Source: Rallus limicola
Lineage: Eukaryota > Chordata > Aves > Gruiformes > Rallidae
DNA length: 64,000 nt
Assembly (NCBI GenBank): GCA_022605955.1
Contig: JAKCOZ010000606.1
Coordinates: 1 to 64,000 of the forward strand
Direction: 5' to 3'
Each line of letters starts with the position of its first letter. The stretch's first letter is position 1. The notes beneath the pieces were generated by a model. It ran no database searches. It was not told where the DNA came from and saw only the letters and a program-made list of their open reading frames with translations. The translations under genes and the position numbers were made by a program. Shown here piece after piece: positions 1 to 64,000 of this stretch.

Positions 1-440
1 AAGCCATCACCACCCCTCCCCCCCCCCTGCTCACCCCACGGATGTCCCAGTATCCCAGTATAACCACCATGGTGGCACCAGCTCCGGCTCTGCAGGGACT
101 GGGAGTGGAACCTGGACTGGGAGGGGGGGGGGGGAAGGAGGAGGGGGGGGGCTGAGCCGCACCCCAGCACCCTCCCCTTTCCCCTCCCTGCTCATGTGAC
201 CGGGCACACGCTGGGTGCCAGGGCATCCTGCCAGCCCCCCCCCCCCCGCCCTCCCCCGCCAGCGCTGCAGCTGCCACCCCCCTCCCAGCTCTGTCTGACC
301 CCCCCCACCCCCCTAAAATCCATTGGGGGGGGGGGTGTGACACAACCCCCCCCCTCCCACCCCCGCCCCAGCAGCAAGCTATGGGGCCACCCCCTTTGCT
401 GCCTCAGTTTCCCTCTGGGGCCACCAAGCCTCCCCCAGGG
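1..440. other. Left-edge flank, no gene recognised
   Basis: This GC-rich stretch, with long C and G runs, lies beyond the AMPD2 poly(A) signal. The open frames here are low-complexity proline/glycine translations of homopolymers and do not resemble a known protein. It is probably intergenic, or it could be the edge of the next gene outside the window. Confidence 0.5.
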
Positions 441-12179
<11,739 letters not shown>

Positions 12180-12660
12180 GGCGGCTCCCGGGGAGGCGGC
12201 GGCGGGGGGCCGAGCGGGGGCGGCGGAGGGGCCGGCGGCGCCGGGCACGGTACCTTGCTGGGGAGGATGGGGAGGGGGGGGCCGGGCCGGGGCGGGGGGG
12301 GTGTGTGTGGAGGCCGGGGGGGGGGCGGTGCGGGGCTCCCCGGGGCCTGTCGGGGCGGCAGGGCCGGGCGATGGCCGCCGCTCCCTCCCCTGGTTGATGA
12401 TTGATGCAGGAAACCCGGGGCTGGACCAAAGTCCCCGGCGGAGCGAGGCCGGAAGCCGGCCCGAGGAAGGGGCTGGGGCGGCGGGAGGAGGAGGAGGAGG
12501 AGGAGGAGGAGGAGGAGGAAGGTTGCCGGAGCAACCGGCTGCTGCGGTGGCGGCGCTGGGCGGGGGCCTCGGCCCGGGCGCTGCGCGGGGCCGGGGGGGG
12601 GGGATTGGAGGGGGTTGGGGGGGACGTTAGGGGGGGGTGAGGCGGCGCTGGGCCCCGACA
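12180..12660 (-). promoter_or_regulatory. AMPD2: AMPD2 CpG-rich start region
   Basis: This is a CpG-dense GC-rich sequence directly upstream of the AMPD2 start codon, with a (GGA)n run at about 12486-12520. No TATA box was seen on minus. It probably contains the 5' UTR and a CpG-island promoter. The exact start site, and any upstream non-coding exon, cannot be read from the sequence. Confidence 0.55.
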
Positions 12661-12739
12661 GGCCTCATCGCCCCCCCAAGAGAGACGGCATCGCCCCCCC
12701 CCCCCAAGCTCCCCGAAAGGTCGCCCCCCCAACCCCCCC

Positions 12740-13085
12740 TTCGTCGCCCCCCCCCCGCCAATAAGTGTGTGGTGTGTGTGTCCCCCCCCGTCGTCGTGTC
12801 CCCCCCCCCCCACCCCGAACGGCAGCGGTCGGTCGCCCCCCCCCCCCCCCCCCAATAAGTGTGTCGTGTCCCCCCCCACCCCCTGAACGGCAGCCGTCGC
12901 CCCCCCACCCGAATAAGTGTTTCCTGTGTGTCCCCCCCCACCCCGAACGGCAGCGGTCCCCCCCTCCCCCCAATTAGTGTGTTGTGTATGTCCCCCCCCC
13001 CGTCGTGTCCCCCCCCACCCCGAACGGCAGCGGTCGCCCCCCCCCCATCCAATAAGTGTGTCGTGTGTGTCCCCCCCCCGGTAAC
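12740..13085. repeat. C-rich minisatellite (AATAAGTGTGT / CGAACGGCAGCGGTC)
   Basis: Five AATAAGTGTGT-like cores at about 12761, 12854, 12912, 12972 and 13051 alternate with CGAACGGCAGCGGTC and long C runs. Spacing is irregular, 58-94 bp, mostly from differences in C-run length. It lies between the AMPD2 and GNAT2 promoters. The rest of the gap, 13086-13930 and 13985-14400, is C/G-homopolymer-rich and shows no gene I can recognise. Confidence 0.85.
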
Positions 13086-13934
13086 CCCTCCCCCCCCCCC
13101 GTCAGAGTGGGGGTACGGCACCCGCACCCCCCCCAGCGCCAGCTCCGTGCCCCCCCCGCCGGGCACTGCGTCCCCAACACGGACCGTGTGTCGTTGTGTC
13201 CCCCCCCCCCCGTTAGACATTGTACCACCCCCCCCACCCTCCCCCAAGAAAATAAAGACCCCCCCCAAACCGGGACAGCACCCCCTCCTCCTGCAAGACC
13301 AGCGGCCTCCCCCCAGGATGGGTGCTGCACCCCAAAAGAGGGGGCTCACACCTCCTCCTCCAGCCCCCCCCCCTCAGATATCACAAGGGGGGGGGGGGGC
13401 GGGGATGTCCCCGTGGGGTGCTGGGGGTCAGCACAGGGCCTGACCCCCCCCCCCAGCCCCCCCTTACCATCATACAGGGCAGCCCCCGGGGGGGGTCCCA
13501 TCCCTCTGTGTGTGTCACCCCCCCCCATCCCCCGCCTGTCCCTACCTGCGCTCCCAGTGGGTCCAGGGGGTGCCGGGGGGGTGCCGGGGGGGTGCCGGGC
13601 TGTGTCCCCACAGAGGCCCCGGTACCGGAGCAGGAGGGGGGGGGGCTGTGGGGGTGTGGGGGGGGTATTTTTAGCCGCTGCCGGAGCAGGAGGAATGCCA
13701 CCAGCCAGTCCCCGTGTGCCCCCCCCCCCGGGTCCCCTGCCCCATCCCCACGGGGGAGGAGAGGGGACAGCGAGGTGACCCCGGGGGGGGCACAGCAGCC
13801 ATGGAGGTGGGGGGGGACACAGTGAGCACCCCGGCCTGAGAGCTGTGGGTGACAGCAGTGTCCCCTCCCCGGCACTGGCCATCCCTTGTCCCCCACAGGA
13901 CACCAGGCCTGGGGGGGGGGTTGGGGGGGGTGTT

Positions 13935-13980
13935 GGTATTTTAATTGGACCACCTTCATTAGTGCCAAGTTCATTAGAGG
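13935..13980. promoter_or_regulatory. AT-rich homeodomain-like island
   Basis: A short AT-rich patch in very GC-rich DNA contains TTTTAATTGG and TTCATTAG twice (13955-13962 and 13970-13977). These are ATTA cores of the kind bound by homeodomain proteins. It lies about 0.9 kb upstream of the proposed GNAT2 start site. Enhancer function is inference only. Confidence 0.3.
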
Positions 13981-14409
13981 CTCAGAAGGGGCTTTGTGTC
14001 CTCGGGGACAGAGTGTCCCCAGCCACCGGCTCGTGGGGACACCCCGGGGGGGGACACGGACACACACCAGCACAGAGGCACAAAGCCCCCCCCCCTCCTC
14101 CCCCCTCCCCCAACCCTGGGGGGTGTCAGGATTGTGGGGACCCAAAAGTCAAATGCTGGGGACCCCCAGCACCTTTGGGGGCACCTGAGACCCCCAACCC
14201 CAGGGGTGGGACAGGGTGGGGGCACCCACCTGACCAGTCCCCCCCGCTGAGGTTTGGGGGGAGCCTGATGGGCTGGGGGGGGGGGGACACACAGGTGCTG
14301 GGCTGGTGAGGGGGTGCTGAGCCCAGGAGGAGGAGGAGGAGGAGGAGGAGGAAGGCCGAAAGGGCGATCCCATTAAGGAGCTTGGGGAGCAGAGGGGTGG
14401 CACCCAGCG

Positions 14410-14860
14410 GGGCAGGATTAGGGGCTCGTTACCCACCTGGGATAATTAGCTCCCTTTCCCCCGCAGGAGGAATCCCCCAGCACCTCTGTGTGCCCCCCCC
14501 CACCCCCTTCCCCCCACAGCTCCGGGGGAGGGGACACACACACACAGAGGAGCTGGGGACGGGGGGGAGCCGACCCCATCCCCAACACCCACATGTGGGG
14601 GAGCCCCAAACCCACTCCCCCTCCCCAGCCATCCCAGGGGGACACAGGGGTGTCCCCATCCCCTTTGGGCAGGGGGTGTCAGGCCAGCTGCCCCCCTTAT
14701 ATAAAACCCCAACCTCCCCAAGTCTTTGCCCCCCCCCCTCCTTCCCTGCCCCCCCCCCCCACCCCCTAATCTTTGCCATCTTGGGCTAATTGGATTTCCT
14801 GGGTCACATGGCGAGATAAAAGGTCCCCAAATCCCAGAGCCCAAAAAAATCAGGTTATCC
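14410..14860 (+). promoter_or_regulatory. GNAT2: GNAT2 photoreceptor-type promoter
   Basis: TATATAAAA lies at 14698-14706 and ATAAAAGG at 14816-14823. Between and upstream of them are CRX/OTX-type sites: GGATTA at 14415-14420, TAATCT at 14767-14772 and TAATTGGATTT at 14787-14797. The second TATA-like box with TAATC sites just upstream is a common arrangement in photoreceptor genes and would place the start near 14845-14855. A three-codon upstream ORF (ATG at 14861) ends in TAA before the main start. Confidence 0.6.
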
Positions 14861-14872
14861 ATGGGGAATTAA

Positions 14873-20360
<5,488 letters not shown>

Positions 20361-21840
20361 GCAGCCACGGGGCAGGTACCCCCCCCCCCACAGGGACAGA
20401 GGGATGGGGAAGGGCTGGGGGGGGATGTGGGGAAGGGCTGGGGACAGGGGGATGGAGCACAGAGCAGGGGGGGAGGCTTTTGAATCCGTTTCGGCTGCCC
20501 CCCTGCGATGGGAGAGCTGGAACTGGCTCCGCAGAGCCCAGTTTAGCAGCATCAAACTGGTTTATTTGGGGGATGGCGGCTGCCATGATGCAGGAGGGGG
20601 GGGGGTCAGACACTGAGATCCAGCCCCCAGCTTGGGTGCTTTGCTTTCCCCCCCCCCACACATCCCTGAGTGTTAAGTAGAGCAGGAAGAATCAACCCCT
20701 GGGATAAAGCGGGCAGCTCCTCACGGGCAGAGGCAGGACGGGGTGGGAGCACCCCAAAACCTTCTCTGAGCATCAGGGACACTGACAAGGCCAGGGGGGG
20801 GTGGCAGGCAGGGGCTGAAGAGTTGGGCACCAACTGGCTCTGAGCACTGAAATGACATTTAAACCCATGAATGATCAGGTTTCTCTCCCCCCCAAGCTGA
20901 GCACGGTGGGATGAGGGTCGCTCCTCTCCCCCATCCCTGTACCCCGAACCTAGTTCCAACCTTCACTGGGCAGCCTGAAAGCCCTTAACCCTCCTGTTCT
21001 CTCCCCTTTCCCTGCTAGGAGAGGACAGGACGTGGTGGCACAGCACCGTTCTGCTGAGCAGAGCAGGATTACAACCAGACATAAATGTTCCTCAGAGCTC
21101 ACTTTTTTTCTACCACCTGCCCGACCGAGCCGCCTCCTCCCAAGCCCAAATTTAGGATGGGGTGAAGCTCAGCTTCCTGCCCCCTTTTGTGGCCATTTCC
21201 TCTTTATTTATTTATTTTTTTTCTCCTTTAAAAGCAGCAAACCTGCTCCCTGCAGCGTTTCTAAGCCAGATCTGGAGTGGTTTGAGCAAACCAGGCAGGA
21301 AAATCACCGTGGAGGCATCGTGCTTCCAACCCCTGGGCAGCGCCGGGGCTCTTGGGGAGAGGCAGCAGCACCGCTCCTGCCCGTCCCTCCACAGCTGGTT
21401 TCTTCCCCTTGAATTAATCCAAGTGGGAATTCCTGGGGATGCTGGAGGTTGGGTTACCTAGGGATCACTCCTGGGAACCAACCTCTGTCCTCCAGCAGGA
21501 ATAATAATGAAAGGGGCTTGGGTTATTTATTTTTTTGGAGCCCTGAGACTTGAGGGAATGTTGCTGGGGTTGGGGGGGGGGAAGGGGGTGAGGGGGGGTG
21601 AGCAGAGGCAGGAGCAGGCACGCTGGGGTCTGGGGGGAGGTGATCTGGGGCTGGAGAAAGAGGAAATGGTTACTTGAAAGATTGTTTTTCATTCTTCTCC
21701 TTCGAGCTGGGTTTGCTCTTCACTGTTTGTAAATAAACCTCCCCCAGTCCCAGAGCCAGGTCCTGTACCCACAGAAATCCCACAACCAGCTTCGTTTAAC
21801 TGTAGGAAACTGAAATAAAGAACTACACAAGCCCTGGATG
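20361..21840 (+). other. GNAT2: GNAT2 3' UTR region, possibly with an intron
   Basis: Two poly(A) signals, AATAAA at 21732-21737 and 21814-21819, lie downstream of the stop. A donor-like GGGGCAG|GTACCC at 20375/20376 and an acceptor-like TTTCCCTGCTAG ending at 21018 could remove 20376-21018 and leave a 3'-UTR exon from 21019 to about 21840. The splice is inference; the poly(A) signals are seen directly. Confidence 0.55.
21814..21819 (+). terminator. GNAT2: GNAT2 distal poly(A) signal AATAAA
   Basis: It is canonical on plus, 82 nt beyond a second copy at 21732-21737. It is the last canonical plus-strand signal before the minisatellite starting near 22013. Confidence 0.55.
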
Positions 21841-22012
21841 TCTCATTTCTCCTGCTTGGGTTTCTCCAGGAGGATCCACCCCAAGGCCTGGAGCTGAGCT
21901 CCAGGAGCGTTTCCCAGCCGTGGCGCTGGGCTGGCATGGCCCATCTCCCACCCACATCCACCCACGGGTGGCTGCGCTGGGTCACCTGCAGTAAAGCCTG
22001 AGGAACCCCTCC

Positions 22013-22978
22013 CCATAACTCAACCTCCCCCATAATTCAGTGCCCCCCCCCCCCCCCCATAATTCAGCTCCCTCAAAATTCAATCCCCCCAATTCAGACC
22101 CCCATAACTCAACCCCCCCCATAACTCAACCCCTCCCCATAACTCAACCCCCCCCATAACTCAACCCCTGCGATAATTCAACCCCCCCCATAGTTCAAAA
22201 CCCCCATAATTCAAAACCCCCCCATAACTCAAGCACCCCCATAATTCAACCACCCCAATTCAGCCCCCCATAACTCAACCCTCCCCAAAATTCAACCCCT
22301 GTGATAGTTCAAAACCCCCAGAACTCAACCCCCCCAGAACTCAACCCCTGCAATAATTCAGCCCCCCTATAATTCAGCCCCCCTATAATTCAGCCCCCCT
22401 ATAATTCAGCCCCCCTATAATTCAGCCCCTGCAATAACTCAACCCCCCCATAACTCAATCCCCCATAACTCAACCCCTCCCCATAACTCAACCCCCCCAT
22501 AATTCAAAACCCCCCATAACTCAAGCACCCCCATAATTCAACCACCCCAATTCAGCCCCCCATAACTCAACCCTCCCCAAAATTCAACCCCTGTGATAGT
22601 TCAAAACCCCCAGAACTCAACCCACCCTCAGAACTCAACCCCTGCAATAATTCAGCCCCCCTATAATTCAGCCCCCCCTATAATTCAGCCCCTGCAATAA
22701 CTCAACCCCCCCATAACTCAACCCCCCCATAACTCAAACCCCCCATAACTCAACCCCCCCAAACCCAACCGCCCCATAACTCAACCCCCCCATAACTCAA
22801 ACCCCCCCATAACTCAACCCCCCCATAACTCAAACACCCCCATAACTCAACCCCCCCATAACTCAAACCCCCCCATAACTCAACCCCCCCATAACTCAAC
22901 CCCCCCATAACTCAAACCCCCCCATAACTCAAACCCCCCCATAACTCAAACCCCCCATAACTCAAACCCCCCTCCACA
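22013..22978. repeat. CCCCCATAACTCAAC minisatellite
   Basis: About 60 imperfect copies of a roughly 14-17 bp unit (CCCCATAACTCAA, with ATAATTCAG and GATAGTTCAA variants) fill the gap between the GNAT2 and GNAI3 3' ends. A larger-scale duplication is visible: about 22205-22345 recurs at about 22500-22640. Confidence 0.95.
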
Positions 22979-23079
22979 TCCCAGCACTGAGCTGCTGTCT
23001 GTGGCAAAGAGCAGAAGGGGGAAGGATGGGGGGGGGGGGGTATAAAAAATAATGAATAATAAACTAGAGAAAAGGCTCC

Positions 23080-24373
23080 GACTGTTTCCTCACCATTTTA
23101 ATACTGCCAACAACTAGAACAGAGTGAAACTGTACACGTGACAAAGGGGGAAGGAGTCTGGATGCACTGGGGCTGGTTACCCATGGCAATGAAGGTCACT
23201 ACAGTAAAAACAATGGCAGGCGGGGTTTGGCACCAGGGGTACAGAGTAAAGGCATGCTGGTGGGGACAGCCTGGGGACAGCCCGGGCACTGCCGGGCTGG
23301 GAGGGCCACGGGGAACGCGGCACAAGACGTACCCTTCCCAAAATGACCCCCTGGTTTAGAGTCAAAACTCAAGAGGAAGAAGCAGTGGGTGGAGCAGCCC
23401 CGTAGAGCTTTGGGGCTCAGCGGGTTGTAGCTCCGGGTGAGGGCTCAGCGTGGAGCCAGCTGGGGAATCTGGATGGGATGGGATGGGATGGGGTGGGGGG
23501 GTGTTATCAGCATCACCCACGCTCACCCCGAGCTGTAGCTAAAGAGCTTCACTTGTCCCACTGCTGGAGCTCCTTCCAAAAGCTTTATGGAAGCAGGATG
23601 GGAATGAAACACACGCCAGAGAAAGCTGTCGCCGTCAGAGCGCTAAGGAGCCTTTAAGTAGTTGAAGAAATATTAAATCCTGACCATACCAAGTGTTAAA
23701 AACAAAGAGTTCCTGCTAAGAGGAATACTTTCTGCATGATCTGGTCACATGTGCATAGTTAAGTGATATTTTTGTTGTTGTTGTTGTTTATTTTTAAAAG
23801 AAGATTCGTTTGCAAAGAAAGAGAGAAAATTTTTAGTAAAGTTATTAAGTCTTCTCAATGGGAAAGAACCCAACCAAACCCAACCCAAAGCTTAAAAACA
23901 GAGTAGTGGTGGCTTGTTAACCAGAGAGAGAGAGAGAGAAAGCTACATATTGAAGGGTCTGGAATCCAGCACCTCAACTTCACAACAGCTGTACACGTTG
24001 GGAGATGATCCAGTTTGTTCCACCTCACCCTAACGTCAACATCCCATAGCAATTAAAAAATAATAATAATAATAATAATTAAAAAAAACCCAAACAACCC
24101 AACAAAACCAACCCAACAAAATAAAGAAGGTCCCTAAGAGAGAAGATTGTGCTAAAGAACTCAACGATTCCACATGCTGATTTCATTTCTCTGGTCCTCT
24201 CCGGGCTCGCAGCCGTCCCCTGCCAGGCAGCCAAGAGTCTGGGTCTCAAAACGCCACGGCATAAAAATCAAACTGGAAGAGAGAAAGTGACATCAGTCAG
24301 GCCCAGAAACCACCAAGGCCCAGGTTTAAGTGGAGGAAGCTGGGCTTTACCTTCCTCCCAGGGCTCGTCCTCC
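23080..24373 (-). other. GNAI3: GNAI3 3' UTR, possibly with a 78-nt intron
   Basis: This sequence follows the GNAI3 stop (24374-24376). On minus, a donor-like GGAAG|GTAAAG ends an exon at 24351, and a strong acceptor (CTCTCTTCCAG|TTTG) ends an intron at 24273. The proposed last exon therefore runs from 24272 to about 23080. It contains (AG)n at about 23929-23940 and an AAT-rich tract at about 24058-24090. Confidence 0.6.
23097..23102 (-). terminator. GNAI3: GNAI3 poly(A) signal ATTAAA
   Basis: TTTAAT on plus reads ATTAAA on minus, within GGCAGTATTAAAATGG. It is the most plausible signal at the end of the unique 3'-UTR sequence, just before the minisatellite. A TTTATT at about 23788-23793 (AATAAA on minus) could give a shorter 3' UTR. 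Confidence 0.5.
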
Positions 24374-63170
<38,797 letters not shown>

Positions 63171-63339
63171 GAGGGGTTAGGGGGACTCTCGGCTGCCCCG
63201 CGCCGGCCCCGCGGCCTGTCTCCAGCCCCCGCCTGCCACCCTGCGCCCGCCTCCTGGGGGGCTCCAGCCCCGCGCACCCCGGGGGCCAGGCCTAGGCCCT
63301 TGAGGCCACAGGGGGGTTAGGTGCTGCCCCCAGGACACG

Positions 63340-63545
63340 GGGTAGCTGGGGCTGAGCTGTGTGTCCCTGTGCGGGGCTGAGCCGTGTGTCCCTGTGCGGG
63401 GCTGAGCTGTGTGTCCCTGTGCGGGGCTGAGCCGTGTGTCCCTGTGCAGGGCCGTGCGGGGCTGAGCCGTGTGTCCCTGTGCAGGGCCGTGCGGGGCTGA
63501 GCTGTGTGTCCCTGTGCAGGGCCCAGGGTTGAGGTGTGTGTCCCC
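63340..63545. repeat. Tandem repeat GGGGCTGAGCYGTGTGTCCCTGTGC
   Basis: Six to seven imperfect copies of a roughly 25-35-bp unit lie between the GNAI3 promoter and the end of GPR61. The remaining spacer (63171-63340 and 63545-63829) is GC-rich with no gene recognised, and it may be GPR61 3' UTR. Confidence 0.85.
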
Positions 63546-63829
63546 CTGTGCAGGATCTGGGGGTGCCTGCTCCCAGCCCCAAGCTCAGGGAAGGGACCCA
63601 GCGCCCAGCAGGGCAGTAGCAGCTGGGTACCCCCATCCTGAGCGGTACCCCCTGCTGAGCCCTTCATGGGGTGGGTCCCCCAAGCCGTGCCCACCCCTCA
63701 CCACCCCCAAAACCCAGCGTCGCTTCCCAGTGAGCCCAGGCAGCCCCCCCGCAGCCCCACGGAGGCACTCACACCAGCTCCTCTTTCCCTTTGCAGCCAT
63801 GTTTGTCCCCGACCTTCCCCCCCTCAACG

Positions 63830-64000
63830 TTACAGCTCCGGTTTGGGACAGGTGACCCCGTCCCCGCCACGCAGTTCTGTCCCCTCGCCCGTGTCCTCAT
63901 CGATCTGCCCCGGGATGCGGAAGTCAATGGGGGGCTGGTCCCGCTTGGGGCTGGGGGTACGAGGCCGGGGCTCCGCGGGGCAGCCGGTGCCCTGGAGGAA
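63830..64000 (-). CDS. GPR61: GPR61 C-terminal tail (partial, runs off the window)
   Basis: GPR61 is an orphan, constitutively active class A receptor of neurons and pituitary. Only the last 56 codons and the TAA stop (63830-63832) are here, part of the cytoplasmic tail after the seventh transmembrane segment. The matches to the vertebrate tail are FLQGTGCP at the window edge, then PSPK, then DFRIPGQI. After that the sequence (DEDTGEGTELRGG...) no longer follows the mammalian tail, which continues with EFLEQQL and a further stretch, so this C-terminus is shorter and different, or an indel has changed the frame. The order next to GNAI3 and the shared orientation agree with human 1p13. No poly(A) signal was seen before the GNAI3 promoter. 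Confidence 0.82.
   Translation of the reverse strand, partial: FLQGTGCPAEPRPRTPSPKRDQPPIDFRIPGQIDEDTGEGTELRGGDGVTCPKPEL

Noticed and set aside
12180..12248. Longer AMPD2 N-terminus beginning PGAAGPSAAPARPP
   Set aside because: The frame is open but its first codon is GTG. The ATG at 12177-12179 is the first ATG I can support. An upstream spliced exon is not excluded.
20361..24373. miR-197 hairpin expected between GNAI3 and GNAT2 in human
   Set aside because: I looked by eye for the mature sequence and its reverse complement and found neither. It appears to be absent here, which fits a mammal-restricted microRNA.
63469..63855. Plus-strand frame ending MFVPDLPPLNVTAPVWDR
   Set aside because: It overlaps the GPR61 3' end on the other strand and passes through the 25-bp tandem repeat. 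No family match.

Overview
The window reads as a GC-rich stretch of bird (Aves) nuclear genome. The evidence is many 5'-truncated CR1 LINEs, homopolymer-rich and minisatellite-rich introns, and vertebrate genes with GT-AG introns. Four genes are recognised, in the order known from human 1p13 (GPR61-GNAI3-GNAT2-AMPD2): AMPD2 on the minus strand (1306-12179), GNAT2 on plus (15128-20360), GNAI3 on minus (24374-62841) and the last 56 codons of GPR61 on minus at the right edge (63830-64000).

Layout. 1-440 is downstream flank with no recognised gene. AMPD2 has 18 coding exons and a 3' UTR ending near a poly(A) signal at 471-476. Three of its exons each carry a one-base indel, and its introns hold several local duplications, a 61-bp minisatellite and a perfect 36-bp inverted repeat. 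12180-14850 is the region between the AMPD2 and GNAT2 promoters, which face away from each other. It holds a CpG-rich AMPD2 start region, a C-rich minisatellite, and a GNAT2 promoter with TATA-like boxes and CRX-type sites. GNAT2 has eight intact coding exons. GNAT2 and GNAI3 are tail to tail, separated by a roughly 960-bp ATAACTCAA-type minisatellite. At about 23 kb the base composition changes from extremely GC-rich to moderate. GNAI3 covers 38 kb because of three long introns, which hold most of the CR1 copies and three large minisatellites (24-, 21- and 30-bp units). GC richness returns at about 62 kb in the GNAI3 CpG-island promoter, which carries three ZNF143-type motifs. GPR61 ends about 1 kb from the GNAI3 start codon.

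How the genes relate. GNAT2 (cone transducin alpha) and GNAI3 (Gi3 alpha) are paralogous 354-residue G protein alpha subunits. Their eight coding exons have identical lengths and phases, as expected for one of the ancient vertebrate Gi-Gt pairs. GPR61 is an orphan G-protein-coupled receptor. AMPD2 is the AMP deaminase of the purine nucleotide cycle. They are neighbours by conserved synteny, not an operon or a single pathway.

No new defence system, CRISPR array or mobile genetic system was found. The most notable observations are the AMPD2 frameshifts, tandem copies of an AMPD2 exon fragment in its own intron, an intronic copy of the AMPD2 3' UTR flanked by direct repeats, a perfect hairpin beside an AMPD2 splice donor, short-range 3'-UTR introns in both G-alpha genes, and several internally structured minisatellites. 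All gene names come from recognising the protein sequences by eye; no database search was run.
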